The notes under the pieces are model-generated. The model was not told where the DNA came from, did not search any database, and worked only from the letters and a program-made list of their open reading frames with translations. DNA of 64,000 nucleotides, from positions 1,984,001 to 2,048,000 of the forward strand of contig CP159477.1 in the NCBI GenBank assembly GCA_042140185.1. Direction: 5' to 3'. This DNA is from JANSXG01 sp024743075. GTDB lineage: Bacteria > Planctomycetota > Phycisphaerae > Phycisphaerales > UBA1924. Each line of letters begins with the position of its first letter. The stretch's first letter is position 1. Position numbers and translations under genes: made by a program. Of this stretch, positions 1-9,251 are shown one piece after another.

Positions 1-711
1 TCTGGAGAACCTGGGTGACCATACGCCGGAGGGCTGCGAGTTCCGCTTCGATTGCTGTGTTGCCGGAGGTCGCCTGCGGAGTGGGCTGAGCGGGGGGCGG
101 CGCTTCGGGCTCGCGTCGGGGCGGGATCTGCTGGCGCTGGGGCTTCGGCTCCATCGCTTCGCGCAGGGCTCCGGGCGGGGGCGTTCTGCGTGGGTAGGGC
201 TGAACGAGTCCTCGGAAGACGACTGCTCGGACGGCGCGGGCTGTCGGCTGCGGGTCGGGCGCAGCGACGGAGTGTTGTCGCCGGAGTCATCGCGCCGGGT
301 GCGCCGAGAGGCGAGTGCAGCCAGCGGGTCCAGCGGGTCGAGGTCGACGGTCTGGTGACGAATGGTCGGTGGTTCGGCGACCGCGGTCTGCGGGGAGGCC
401 GTAGAACGCGCGTACTCCAACAGTTCCCGGCGGGTGACTCGGCGCTCTGCGCTGGCGGAAGCCTGGGCACCCCCGGCTTGCTTTCGCTCTGCGGGCGCCG
501 TCTGACGCTGACCGGAGCGGGATTGCACCGAGCGAGCAACCGAGGCATCGGCGGTCGCGGTGATCTCGGTGACGCTCTGCGCACCGATTCCGAATACGCC
601 GCCGACTTTGTGCGTTTTCGTGTGAAGGATGACCGCGTTGGGTCCGAGTTCGCGCTTGACCAGCGCGAGCGCCTCGTTCACGGATTTCCCGCGAAAGGTC
701 TTGATCGCCAT
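1..711 (-). CDS. flhF: FlhF, flagellar SRP-like GTPase (N-terminal part, frameshifted)
   Basis: FlhF is an SRP-type GTPase that helps place flagella. Only the N-terminal part is in the window; the GTPase domain lies beyond the left edge. The first residues (MAIKTFRGKSVNEALALV, then ELGPNAVILHT) are the classic FlhF start, and GGAGG sits 4 bases before the ATG. A variable linker follows. The start frame becomes arginine-rich and implausible after about position 200, while another frame gives ALREAMEP and then AIEAELAALRRMVTQVLQ, the coiled stretch expected before the GTPase. A one-base indel near the G5 run at 177-181 would join them. It follows flhA in the operon, as in many bacteria. Confidence 0.85.
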   Translation of the reverse strand, partial: MAIKTFRGKSVNEALALVKRELGPNAVILHTKTHKVGGVFGIGAQSVTEITATADASVARSVQSRSGQRQTAPAERKQAGGAQASASAERRVTRRELLEYARSTASPQTAVAEPPTIRHQTVDLDPLDPLAALASRRTRRDDSGDNTPSLRPTRSRQPAPSEQSSSEDSFSPTHAERPRPEPCAKRWSRSPSASRSRPDASPKRRPPLSPLRRRPPATQQSKRNSQPSGVWSPRFSR

Positions 712-855
712 ACGCCCTCCTGGCTTCGGCAGCGTCGCATCCTGCGACGCCTGGTTCGGGTTGAGCCGAGTGGAAGATAACTGACTCTTCGGTGGGAGTC
801 AGGTAAAAAGACCGGAATTTTCTTCGCAATTTTCAGCCCGACACCAGCTCCCGGG

Positions 856-3039
856 TCAGGACGCCTGCGCTGTCTGGCGTGCGACTTCTGGCGGGAGCGT
901 CACGAGGCCGACGGATTCGACGTCGATGCCGCTGACGATCTCGTTGTAGCCGAGGACCGCGACACCCGAAATGTGGGGATCCAGGATTGTCCGGATCTGC
1001 GCTCGCACCTGCGGTGATGCGATGACCAGCGGCGGGTGCCCAGCGTTCGTGACCTTGGTGACTTCTTTGCCGACGCGCTGGGCGAGCAGCGAGGCGACTC
1101 CGGCCGGGATCGAGAGCGTGGTACCGGCCTGGCCCCGATCGATGTACGCGGCGACGGCGTCCTCGAAGGAGGGGTCGAGCGTGACGCAGACCATGCGCAT
1201 CTTGGCTCTGCCGTTGTCGGAGTAGTCCTCGGAGGGTACGGCGTAGAGGTTGCAGATCGATCGCCGGAGGGCGTTGCGGACATACTCGACGAGTACATCG
1301 GGGTCCTTGGTCTTGCGGGACCAGTCGCCGAGGGTCTCGAGGATGGTCTCCATGTCGCGGATCGGAACCCGTTCGCGCAGGAGGCACTGGAGGACCTTCT
1401 GGATCTCGCCGGGCGAGACGATCTCGGGGACGACCTCTTCGACGAGTTTGGGCGCGTGCTGCTTCAGTTGCTCAATGAGGTTGTTGACCTCTTCGCGGGT
1501 GAGCAGTTCCTCGCCGTGGGACTTGACCAGTTCGGCGATATGGGTCGTGAGGACGCTCGTGGCGTCGACGACGGTGTAGTTCATGATCTCGGCGCGTTCC
1601 TTCAGGTTGGGCTCGATCCACCACGCGTCGAGGCCGAAGGCGGGCTCGCGGGTTGGGCTGCCCTGGATCTTGCCGGTGGTGATGCCGGAGTCCATGGCGA
1701 GGAGCATGCCGGGGATGACCTCGCTCTCGGCCACGACGTTGCCTCGGATTTTGACGCGGTAGGTGTTCGGCTGGAGGGTCATGTTGTCGCGGATGCGGAC
1801 GGGGGGCATGACGAGCCCGACCTCCGCGGCGATCTGTCTCCGGATCGCGCTGATGCGGTCGAGCAGGTCGCCCCCCTGCTTCGCGTCGACGAGAGAAACA
1901 AGGCCGTAGCCGACTTCGAGTTCGAGGGTGTCGACCTTGAGCAGATCTTCGACCTGCGGGGTCTGCGGCGCGGACTGCTCGGCTTCGGCCTCGGCTTCGG
2001 CCTTTCGCTGCGCTTCCACGGCGATGGTCTGTTCGCCCTTGTAGACGAAGAACCCGACCGTGGCGAGGATCATCGAGATCGCGATCAGCGGGACGGTCGG
2101 GAGCGGGGTCATCGCGAGCAGGAGCAGGAAGCCAGAAGTGATGAAGATCGCGGTCGGGCGCGAGGAGACCTGAGCCATCAGTTCGTTGCCGAGGTTTTGC
2201 TTGGAACCGGAACGGGTGACGATGAGCGCCGCGGCGATGGCGATGACGAACGAGGGGATCTGCGATGCGATGCCGTCGCCGATCGTCAGGATGGTGAAGG
2301 TCCTGGCGGTCTGGCCGATATCCCAGCCGTCTTTCTCGAGCATGCCGACGGCGAAGCCGCCGAGGACGTTGACGACGGTGATGATGATGCCGGCGATGGC
2401 GTCGCCGCGGACGAATTTCGAAGCACCGTCCATGGCGCCGAAGAAGTCGGCTTCGCTGGCCACACGATCTCGCCGGACGCGTGCTTCACCTTCGCTGATG
2501 ACTCCGGCGTTTAGGTCGGCGTCGATGGCCATCTGCTTGCCGGGCATGGCGTCGAGGGTGAAGCGGGCGGCGACCTCGGCGATACGGGTTGCGCCCTTGG
2601 TGATCACCACGAACTGCACGACGACGAGGATGATGAAGATGATCACGCCGACGAATAGAGAACCGCCGGCGACGAAGGTGCCGAATGCGCTGATGACCTT
2701 GCCGGCAACCCCGACAGCCTCTTCGGGCGTTGACGCGTCGGCCGTGAGGATTAAGCGGGTCGAGGCGATGTTCAGGACGAGTCGGAGCAGTGTTGTCGCG
2801 AGAAGGAGCGATGGGAACACGCTGAAATCGAGCGGTTCCTCCATGTACATGGTGGTGAGCAGCATGATGATCGCCACCGCGAGGTTGATGGCGATCATGA
2901 TGTCCATCGCCAGCGGCGGGAGCGGGACCAGAAGCACGCCGAGCAGCGAGACGAACGCCAGCGGGATGATCAGCGATCGGTACTTCTGGATCGCGTTGAC
3001 CCAGCGCGGGTTGGGGCGGTCCATCGCGAGGAAGGCCAT
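856..3039 (-). CDS. flhA: FlhA, flagellar type III export gate protein
   Basis: FlhA is the large inner-membrane component of the flagellar type III export gate; its cytoplasmic domain docks chaperone-substrate complexes. The 727-residue protein has the expected N-terminal membrane half with about eight hydrophobic segments and the FHIPEP-family signature around residues 140-175 (VVITKGATRIAEVAARF, then PGKQMAIDADL). A charged Ala/Glu linker near residues 340-360 leads to the soluble C-terminal domain. Length is slightly above the usual 690-700. It lies between flhB and flhF in a same-strand string of export genes. No frame damage seen. Confidence 0.97.
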   Translation of the reverse strand: MAFLAMDRPNPRWVNAIQKYRSLIIPLAFVSLLGVLLVPLPPLAMDIMIAINLAVAIIMLLTTMYMEEPLDFSVFPSLLLATTLLRLVLNIASTRLILTADASTPEEAVGVAGKVISAFGTFVAGGSLFVGVIIFIILVVVQFVVITKGATRIAEVAARFTLDAMPGKQMAIDADLNAGVISEGEARVRRDRVASEADFFGAMDGASKFVRGDAIAGIIITVVNVLGGFAVGMLEKDGWDIGQTARTFTILTIGDGIASQIPSFVIAIAAALIVTRSGSKQNLGNELMAQVSSRPTAIFITSGFLLLLAMTPLPTVPLIAISMILATVGFFVYKGEQTIAVEAQRKAEAEAEAEQSAPQTPQVEDLLKVDTLELEVGYGLVSLVDAKQGGDLLDRISAIRRQIAAEVGLVMPPVRIRDNMTLQPNTYRVKIRGNVVAESEVIPGMLLAMDSGITTGKIQGSPTREPAFGLDAWWIEPNLKERAEIMNYTVVDATSVLTTHIAELVKSHGEELLTREEVNNLIEQLKQHAPKLVEEVVPEIVSPGEIQKVLQCLLRERVPIRDMETILETLGDWSRKTKDPDVLVEYVRNALRRSICNLYAVPSEDYSDNGRAKMRMVCVTLDPSFEDAVAAYIDRGQAGTTLSIPAGVASLLAQRVGKEVTKVTNAGHPPLVIASPQVRAQIRTILDPHISGVAVLGYNEIVSGIDVESVGLVTLPPEVARQTAQAS

Positions 3040-3106
3040 GGTCAGGCGCTCCCTTCGCGGTCAACCGCGCCCTGCGGCGCGTGGTACGTGACGGACCGGA
3101 TGATGG

Positions 3107-4177
3107 TCACGACGCCATCCTTCCGTCGAGGCGGTAGACGTACGCGAGGACCTCGGCGACTGCCTCGAAGTGCTCGGGGTGGATCTGCTGCCCGACGTCG
3201 ACGTTGTGGTACAGGGCGCGGGCGAGGGGCGGGCGCTCGACGATGGGGACACCGGCGGTCGTGGCGATCTGGCGGATGCGCATGGCGAGGTAATCGCCGC
3301 CCTTGGCCAGAACGCGCGGTGCGTCCATGTTCTCTTTGTCGTACTTGAGCGCGACGGCGTAGTGCGTGGGGTTGGTGACGATTACATCGGCCTTGGGCAC
3401 ATCCATCTGGAGGCGCTGCATGGCGATCTCGCGACCCATGCGGATACGCTTGGCCTTCTGCTCCATGTCGCCTTCCATGGATTTGCGCTCGTCCTTGACC
3501 TCGTGCTTGGTCATCTTGAGGTCCTGGGTGCGCTGCCACTTCTGGTAGGCGTAGTCGGCCAGGCCGAGGATCAGCAGCATGAGCATGCGCCAGATGGCGA
3601 TGCGGATCAGGATCTCGCCGGCGACGATGACGGACTGGATCACGGTCAGGCTGGGGAGCGACTCGATGAGCTCCTTCTCGAACTGGACCGCGATGAACGC
3701 GATACCACCGACGAGCGCGAACTTCAGCAGATCGAGACCGCCCTTGATCAGGCTTCGCTTCGAGAAAAGCCTCTGGAGCCCCTTGATCGGATTGAGCTTG
3801 TCGAGTTTCGGCTGCAACGCCTTCGCCGAGAGCAACCAGCCTACCTGGAGGAACTGAGAAAGCCAGCAAACCAGGAGCATGACGCCCATGAACGGAGCGA
3901 CAACGATGGCGAACTGATATCCGGTGTTGTTCAGGTCGCCGACCAGATCACCGACGAGGAGCGATGACGCGACGGTTTCGGGCGAGAGGTTGTGACGGGT
4001 GATCGTGAGTACCCTCATGAGAGTACTCTGCGCGAACACGACCATCAGGACCACGGCGCCGATCATGATGATGGCGGCGGTGAGGTCCTGGCTCTTGCCG
4101 ACCTGACCTTGCTCGCGCGCGTCGGAGAGGCGCTTGCCGGTCGGTTGTTCCGTCTTTTCGCCCATGTCTTCTGCCAT
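3107..4177 (-). CDS. flhB: FlhB, flagellar export substrate-specificity switch protein
   Basis: FlhB is the export-gate protein that switches secretion from hook to filament subunits after self-cleavage. The 356-residue protein starts with the typical GEKTEQPTGKRLSDAREQG region, has four membrane segments, and carries the autocleavage motif NPTH in VIVTNPTHYAVAL at about residue 270. AAGGAGG lies ten bases before the chosen ATG. It sits between fliR and flhA, the usual order. The intact NPTH predicts normal cleavage and normal hook-to-filament switching together with FliK. Confidence 0.97.
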   Translation of the reverse strand: MAEDMGEKTEQPTGKRLSDAREQGQVGKSQDLTAAIIMIGAVVLMVVFAQSTLMRVLTITRHNLSPETVASSLLVGDLVGDLNNTGYQFAIVVAPFMGVMLLVCWLSQFLQVGWLLSAKALQPKLDKLNPIKGLQRLFSKRSLIKGGLDLLKFALVGGIAFIAVQFEKELIESLPSLTVIQSVIVAGEILIRIAIWRMLMLLILGLADYAYQKWQRTQDLKMTKHEVKDERKSMEGDMEQKAKRIRMGREIAMQRLQMDVPKADVIVTNPTHYAVALKYDKENMDAPRVLAKGGDYLAMRIRQIATTAGVPIVERPPLARALYHNVDVGQQIHPEHFEAVAEVLAYVYRLDGRMAS

Positions 4178-4201
4178 GCGGGACGCGCCTCCTTTCCGTG
4201 G

Positions 4202-4981
4202 CTAGAGGGACCAGACCCAGTCCTGGGCGACCTGCAGACCGGCTTCGATCTCGAAGCCGACCGCTTCGGAGATGAAGAAGATGGAGCCGATGAGCGTGGC
4301 CAGGCCGATGACGATCTTGATGGGGAAGCCGAAGCTCATGATGTTGAGTGTCGGCACGGTCTTCATGAGGAAGCCGAGTATCAGCGTCTCGACGAAGATG
4401 ATCGCGAGCACGGGCATCGCGATGCGGAAGGCGAGTTCGAAGCCGGAAGCGATCAACCCGACGAGCAGGTCGAGTGGCGCGTCGGAGAACACGAAGCCGC
4501 CGGGTTCGACGTACATAAAGGTCTGTGCGAGCGAGTCGAAGATGATGGTCAGCCCGTCCATCATGAAGAATGTCGCGATCGCGATGATGAAGAGCATCTG
4601 GCCGATGTTGTCGCCTTCGATGTCGATGCCCGGATTGACGATCTGGGCGAGGCCGAGGCCCATCTGCTGGCCCATCAGCAGGCCGCCGAGCTGAACGGAC
4701 ATGAGGGGGATGGACGCCAGCAGACCGAGGGAGGCGCCGACGACCATCTCGGTCGCGATCAGCGGCGCAACGGACCAGAACTCGATGGGTTGGCCGATGA
4801 GGTGCTCGGTGTTGGATATCGGGTACAGGGCAAGGGCGAGGATCACGACGAGCAGGGCGCGGACCCGGAGCGGGACGGACGCGCTGGACAGCAGCGGCGT
4901 GAAGATGAACAGGCCGCCGACCCGCGCGAGGACCACGACGAACGCGGGAGCGTGCGGCAGGATGGCTTCGATCAGTGGCAC
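4202..4981 (-). CDS. fliR: FliR, flagellar export apparatus membrane protein
   Basis: FliR forms the export channel core with FliP and FliQ. The protein has six or so hydrophobic segments and the typical start AFVVVLARVGGLFIFTPLL. I place the start at GTG 4981 (protein begins PLIEAILPHAP), because that gives the usual short lead before the first helix. An in-frame ATG at 5047 would add 22 polar residues and overlap fliQ by 38 bases. The C-terminal stretch ends in QVAQDWVWSL. It is flanked by fliQ and flhB. Confidence 0.93.
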   Translation of the reverse strand: MPLIEAILPHAPAFVVVLARVGGLFIFTPLLSSASVPLRVRALLVVILALALYPISNTEHLIGQPIEFWSVAPLIATEMVVGASLGLLASIPLMSVQLGGLLMGQQMGLGLAQIVNPGIDIEGDNIGQMLFIIAIATFFMMDGLTIIFDSLAQTFMYVEPGGFVFSDAPLDLLVGLIASGFELAFRIAMPVLAIIFVETLILGFLMKTVPTLNIMSFGFPIKIVIGLATLIGSIFFISEAVGFEIEAGLQVAQDWVWSL

Positions 4982-5009
4982 GGCGGAACGTCTCGGCGGG
5001 CGGGCTGGG

Positions 5010-5267
5010 TCAGAAGAGTCGGAACATGTCAACGCAGAACTCGGCAAGCCGCATCACGATCCAGGGCATCAGGATCACGGCGACGATGCACATGACGAAG
5101 ATCTTGGGAACGAGCGAGAGCGTCTGCTCCTGGATCTGCGTGACGGACTGGAAGATGCTGATGGTCAGGCCGATCAGTACGCCGGCGACGAGGATGGGCG
5201 CGGAGACCTTGAGCGCCACCATGATGGCGTTCTGCACGAGATCGACCACGGAATCGTCGATGATCAT
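5010..5267 (-). CDS. fliQ: FliQ, flagellar export apparatus small membrane protein
   Basis: FliQ is a two-helix membrane subunit of the flagellar export channel. The 85-residue length is typical, and the sequence shows the two hydrophobic hairpin helices around GVLIGLTISIFQSVTQIQEQ and FVMCIVAVILMPWIVMRL. It begins 10 bases after the fliP stop and is followed by fliR, the canonical fliPQR order. Confidence 0.97.
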   Translation of the reverse strand: MIIDDSVVDLVQNAIMVALKVSAPILVAGVLIGLTISIFQSVTQIQEQTLSLVPKIFVMCIVAVILMPWIVMRLAEFCVDMFRLF

Positions 5268-5276
5268 CGGCGCCCC

Positions 5277-6205
5277 TTATGCCAATCCCAGCGAGGCGAC
5301 CAATGGGACGTGTTCCATGAGCGCAACTGTTTGGGGTTCGACGGGCGCAACACTGCGCATGAGGCTGCCGACGATGAGTGCCCAGCCGTCAACGAGGATG
5401 AACAGCAAAACCTTGAACGGGAGGCTTACGAGAACCGGCGGGAGCATCATCATGCTCATGGAGATGAGCAGGCTGGCGACGACCATATCGATGACGAGGA
5501 ACGGCAGGTAGATGCGGAAGCCCATGAGGAAGGCGATCTTGAGTTCGCTGAGCATGTAGGCGGGGATGAGCGTGAGCATGTCGACATCGGCGCGCGTCAG
5601 GTTCTGCGGCTCTGTGACGGGTTCGCCGGTGCGGTACTCCATCAGCATGAACACCGTGGACCATGAGTCGGCCTCTTCGATCTGCGCGAACATGAAATCG
5701 CGGAGTGGCTGCTTGTGCGCTCCCACATCTCGACCTGGTTCTGGACCTCGCCCTGCTGGTAGGGCACGATGGCTTCGTCGTAGATCCGATCGATGGTCGG
5801 CGCCATGACCATGAATGTCATGAACAGCGAGAGCGCGAGGAGTACCTGTGACGGGGGAAGACCCTGGGTGCCGAGAGCCTGCTTCAGCATGCCGAGGACG
5901 ATGATGAAGCGGATGAAACAGGTGCACATGATCATGATCGCCGGCACGAGTGAGAGCACCGTCAGCATGACCATGATGTTGAGGGCGCCGCTGAGGCCGC
6001 CCTCGAAGCCGGGGATCGCGTCCGCGGAATCCTCGAGCATCGCGATGGGGTTCAGCGATTCGCTTCCGGACGTGCTGGCGGAACTGCTGCCCGCGATCGG
6101 GTCAAAGCGGTCCATCTCGCCGAACGACTGAGCCGACGCGGGTTGTGGCGCCAGCGCGAGGAGCAACCCGATCAGGCCGGTGATGAAGTACCGAGAGATC
6201 CTCAC
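5277..6205 (-). CDS. fliP: FliP, flagellar export apparatus protein (frameshifted)
   Basis: FliP forms the pentameric core of the export channel. The gene is complete but split over two frames. The first frame (from 6205) gives a signal peptide ending PASAQS and then the conserved MIMCTCFIRFIIVLGML and GTQGLPPSQVLLALSLFMTF. The second frame gives QPLRDFMFAQ, then DVDMLTLIPAYMLSELKIAF and FPLVIDM-like membrane segments to the stop at 5277. The join is at about 5711-5719, where the first frame reads VEMWERTS and the second resumes at KQPLRDF. Restoring one base rebuilds a normal FliP. The start overlaps the fliO stop as ATGA. Confidence 0.92.
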
Positions 6206-7158
6206 GATCCGAACTCCCTCAACCGGTTGATGCGTGAGCGGAGTTCGTCCTCGCCCGTCGTGATCGAGGGCTTGTCCTCGTAGAAGCCGGTAGCCCGATG
6301 TGCTGACGGCTCCCCCTCGATCGTCTCGATGGTCGCGTCGGTCCCGGTGTGGCGGAGGCGCACCGGCCGAGCGGCGACGGCGTTGTCCATGTCGGTGAGC
6401 GTTCCCGGATCGCGCTCGAACTGCTTGAGCATCCCGGAGAACTTGGCGCTGAGACTCTCGCCACTCTCATCGCGGGTCTTCTGGACGATCGAAGCGACTT
6501 CGGCAGGATCGCTGAGTTCGGCGAGCGTGTGGAACCCGGCGCTTGTCTGGCTGAGAAGCAGAACACGCTGGTCGAGTTGGAGCAGGACCAGAGACATGCC
6601 GCGGCTAACCGGGTAGCGACCGAGGACGAACAGCACACCCGATGGCGCCCGACCGGCCGCACCGAGTTGTGCCCGGAGGCCACCGGCGGTGCCTGAGAGT
6701 TTCACAAAGACAAACCGGAGGATCAGGATGAGCCCGAGGACCACGGCGAGCGCACCGATGGTCTGGGCCATGCCGCCGAAGCGCGACCGGCCCTCGGATT
6801 GCCCGGTTTCGCGAGCGACGACCCCCTGCCCGAGCGGGACTCGCTCGATCGCCGGGAGAGGCCGAGACCCGGGCTCCGAGTCCGGCGCTTCGACGGGATG
6901 AGACGATTCGGACGCTGGCTGGGTCGATGCCGACGGGCCGGTCGTTGCCGGGGGCTGAGGGAGCAACAACGCGGCGGATTCGCCCGAGGGTTCAACGGTC
7001 ATCCGCGGCTCAACCGACACCGGCCCAGTGATCCGCTGAGGCGGGGAGTCCTGCCCGAGGACGTGCGAGGCGGCGATCAGTATGAGGAGCGCGCTGAGGG
7101 TCTGTGCGATTCGCGACATGGTTGCCATCCTGGCGGTTGCGGCGGGCATCCTGCCCAC
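6202..7158 (-). CDS. fliO: FliO-like flagellar biosynthesis protein
   Basis: FliO is a membrane protein that assists FliP assembly. This 318-residue protein has a signal-like N-terminus (LSALLILIAASHVLGQ), a proline/serine-rich periplasmic stretch, one clear transmembrane helix (TIGALAVVLGLILILRFVFV, about residues 137-156) and a small soluble domain with VLGRYPVSRGMSLVLLQLDQRVLLL, the FliO-family core. It is longer than typical FliO because of the pre-helix region and tail. The GTG at 7158 is the longest start; ATGs at 7149, 7128 and 7119 are alternatives. Position between fliN and fliP supports the call. Confidence 0.85.
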   Translation of the reverse strand: MGRMPAATARMATMSRIAQTLSALLILIAASHVLGQDSPPQRITGPVSVEPRMTVEPSGESAALLLPQPPATTGPSASTQPASESSHPVEAPDSEPGSRPLPAIERVPLGQGVVARETGQSEGRSRFGGMAQTIGALAVVLGLILILRFVFVKLSGTAGGLRAQLGAAGRAPSGVLFVLGRYPVSRGMSLVLLQLDQRVLLLSQTSAGFHTLAELSDPAEVASIVQKTRDESGESLSAKFSGMLKQFERDPGTLTDMDNAVAARPVRLRHTGTDATIETIEGEPSAHRATGFYEDKPSITTGEDELRSRINRLREFGS

Positions 7159-7175
7159 TGTTTGGAGCGTACTGG

Positions 7176-7775
7176 TCAGGCAGACATGGCGTCGGCGGCT
7201 GCGCTGGCGATCTGTTTGGCCGCGGCTTCCGCCCCGGCGAGGATTTCGCTCACGCGCACGCAGAAATTCTCGTTCAGCACGAGCACCTCGCCCCTGGCGA
7301 TGTGGCGACCGTTGACGTAGATGTCCACCGGATCGCCTGCGAGCTTGTCTAACTCCACGACGGCGCCCTCGGACAGCCGCAGCACATCGTTCACGACCAT
7401 GCGAGTCCGGCCGAGTTCGATCTTTACATCGAGGTTGACGTCTTTGAGCAGCGCAAGCCCGTCGGGCAGTTCGGTTGAACCGTTGAGCGCGAAACTGGGC
7501 AGATTCAAACCCGCGGCCTCATCGGGAGACCTCTGAGATTCTGCTGAGGATGGCTCGGCTGACGCGCCTCCCACCGCTTGGTCCGTCGACGAGCCAGCGG
7601 CGGAGCCGGTGTCTTCGTTGAGTTCATCGATGGCGGCCTGGGCCGCACCGAGCGCGTCGGCTGCGTCATCGGCCGTCGGATCGCCCGACGGCACGGATTC
7701 CGGCTTGCCTGACTGGCCTGCGTCGGCGGCAGAATCTTCCGGCTGATCTGGCGTGGTCTGATCGTCTTCGGCCAT
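7176..7775 (-). CDS. fliN: FliN, flagellar motor switch C-ring protein
   Basis: FliN is a C-ring switch protein that also helps dock export cargo. The first 100 or so residues are acidic, low in complexity and rich in Ala/Ser/Asp. The C-terminal 80 residues are a clear SpoA domain: LLKDVNLDVKIELGRTRM, LRLSEGAVVELDKLAGDPV, and VNGRHIARGEVLVLNENF. A tail rich in Ala follows. FliM, normally just upstream, is not present, so this FliN must partner with a FliM encoded elsewhere. Confidence 0.95.
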   Translation of the reverse strand: MAEDDQTTPDQPEDSAADAGQSGKPESVPSGDPTADDAADALGAAQAAIDELNEDTGSAAGSSTDQAVGGASAEPSSAESQRSPDEAAGLNLPSFALNGSTELPDGLALLKDVNLDVKIELGRTRMVVNDVLRLSEGAVVELDKLAGDPVDIYVNGRHIARGEVLVLNENFCVRVSEILAGAEAAAKQIASAAADAMSA

Positions 7776-7868
7776 CCTGGCCTCCCGTCTCCCTGGGAGT
7801 CTCAGGGCGCTACTCCAGCGCCCGACCCCGTATGTATCGTTCAGGGGCGCTGCGGAGCCGCAGCAATC

Positions 7869-7924
7869 CGCGCAGAATCTTCCGATGGTCGGCAGGGATC
7901 GCCATGACTGCGCAGAATCTGCGC
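7869..7924 (-). repeat. Direct repeat and near-palindrome in the fliL-fliN gap
   Basis: The 159-base gap between fliL and fliN holds two copies of CGCAGAATCT, at 7871-7880 and 7911-7920. The second is part of GCGCAGA-A-TCTGCGC (7910-7924), a seven-base inverted repeat around a single base. Closer to fliN, GGGCGCT (7807-7813) and AGCGCCC (7819-7825) can form a hairpin. No gene fits the gap. It could hold a promoter or processing site for fliN-flhF; I see no confident sigma-54 or sigma-28 motif. Confidence 0.4.
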
Positions 7925-7934
7925 TGCGGGCCGA

Positions 7935-8438
7935 TCAGTAGTCGGCCGGGAAGCCCATGCACTTGGGGATCAGGACACCCGTGATCATCTCCTCGCCCTC
8001 GCCGTCCTCCGGGAAGATGGAGTGGAGGAACTCGGTGACCTGTCGGGTTAGGGTCTCGAGACCGGGCTCGGCGAAGTAACTGTGGGCGCCGGCTGCGAAG
8101 ATCTTGGAGATCCCGGTGCGGATCGAGGCCATGCGGTTGTCCATAACGGTCTGGACCGCCTGGCGGTGTCGCTCCTGGGTCACGATCTGGATCTCGGTGT
8201 CGTAGATGAAAATCCGGCCGGAGGCGTTGTTGGTGAGACGCTCCTGAAGCAACTGGATCTCGACGGGCTGGAGTTCGGGGCTGGTGGATTCGCCGAACAG
8301 ACCGGGCTGGGCGACGACCTCGGCGGGTCCGCCGAACATGGTCATGATGCCCACGATCGCCGCGCCCTCGACAACAAGCATGACGAGTACGACGGCGATA
8401 GTCCTGATGGGTGGTTTCGTCTTGGCCTCGTCGGACAT
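7935..8438 (-). CDS. fliL: FliL-like flagellar basal body-associated protein
   Basis: FliL proteins surround the stator and are anchored in the inner membrane. The 167-residue protein has a short polar head, one membrane helix (TIAVVLVMLVVEGAAIVGIM, about residues 13-32) and a periplasmic domain with EIQIVTQERHRQAVQTVMDN and ILIPK-like VLIPKCMGFPADY at the end, matching diverged planctomycete FliL. It follows motB, consistent with a stator-associated role. Similarity to classic FliL is modest, so the call leans on architecture and position. Confidence 0.8.
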   Translation of the reverse strand: MSDEAKTKPPIRTIAVVLVMLVVEGAAIVGIMTMFGGPAEVVAQPGLFGESTSPELQPVEIQLLQERLTNNASGRIFIYDTEIQIVTQERHRQAVQTVMDNRMASIRTGISKIFAAGAHSYFAEPGLETLTRQVTEFLHSIFPEDGEGEEMITGVLIPKCMGFPADY

Positions 8439-8453
8439 CTCGTCAACCCTCGC

Positions 8454-9230
8454 TTACCAGTCGCCGGCCTCACCCCGGGCAGCGGATTCATCGCTGGACC
8501 CGGCGTCCTTGTTGAGGTCTTCGACCATAACTTCGGTCATGATGATCTCGACCCTGCGATTGAGGGTCTGGGCCTCGGGGTTGTACTGCCGGTGGATCAG
8601 GGGCTCGGTGTCGCCGCGGGCCTCGATGACGAGCACGTCCGGATCGAGTTGGCCCTCGGTGGCGAGGAACTCGGCGATGACCTTGGCCCGGTAATACGAC
8701 AGATCGAGCAGGTCGTCGAACGGGGAGTCCGCGTCGAGCACCTTGCTCGATGCGTGACCCCGGACCGCGATCTTGTTGCGTCGCCCCTTGAGCAGTTTGG
8801 CAACCCGGAGCAGCTCGGCCTTGGCCTCGTCGCGCAGGACCGCGGAACCGGGGGCGAAGGTCAGGTGGCCACCGATGGTGAACATCATGCCTTCCTGCAC
8901 CTTGGTGACCTTGGTGCTCTTGCCGCTGACCCCCCGGGTGTCGGACTCGCTGATCTTGCTGTTCTCGTGGCTCTTCTGCGCGAGCTCTTCCATGAGCTGG
9001 AGCATGGAACGCAGGGGCGGGTCGTCGGTCGGCATGACGCCGACGCCCCCGGAATAGCCGAAGGCTTCTTTGACGGCGGTTATAACACGCTGGTACTCGC
9101 GCTCCTGCTTCAGTTCGCTGAACGCCGCGAGCAGGATGAAGAAGCAAAGAAGCAGCGACATCATGTCGCCGTAGGTCACGACCCACTCCGGCACGCCGCC
9201 GGAATCCTTCTTTGGCTTCTTCTTGGGCAT
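8454..9230 (-). CDS. motB: MotB, flagellar stator protein with OmpA-like domain
   Basis: MotB anchors the stator to peptidoglycan and carries the proton- or sodium-binding aspartate. The 258-residue protein opens with a basic tail and PEWVVTYGDMMSLLLCFFILL, where the Asp of YGDMMSLL is the conserved ion-binding residue. The C-terminal half is an OmpA/MotB domain: LTFAPGSAVL, LLKGRRNKIAVRGHAS, DLSYYRAKVIAEFL and the final NRRVEIIM. It follows motA by 21 bases, and both lie inside the flagellar string rather than in a separate operon. Confidence 0.96.
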   Translation of the reverse strand: MPKKKPKKDSGGVPEWVVTYGDMMSLLLCFFILLAAFSELKQEREYQRVITAVKEAFGYSGGVGVMPTDDPPLRSMLQLMEELAQKSHENSKISESDTRGVSGKSTKVTKVQEGMMFTIGGHLTFAPGSAVLRDEAKAELLRVAKLLKGRRNKIAVRGHASSKVLDADSPFDDLLDLSYYRAKVIAEFLATEGQLDPDVLVIEARGDTEPLIHRQYNPEAQTLNRRVEIIMTEVMVEDLNKDAGSSDESAARGEAGDW

Positions 9231-9251
9231 GAGTGGAATTCCGCCGTGCGA

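Noticed and set aside
5700..5730. Programmed frameshift in fliP
   Set aside because: No slippery sequence or pseudoknot; the same kind of small indel occurs in unrelated genes.
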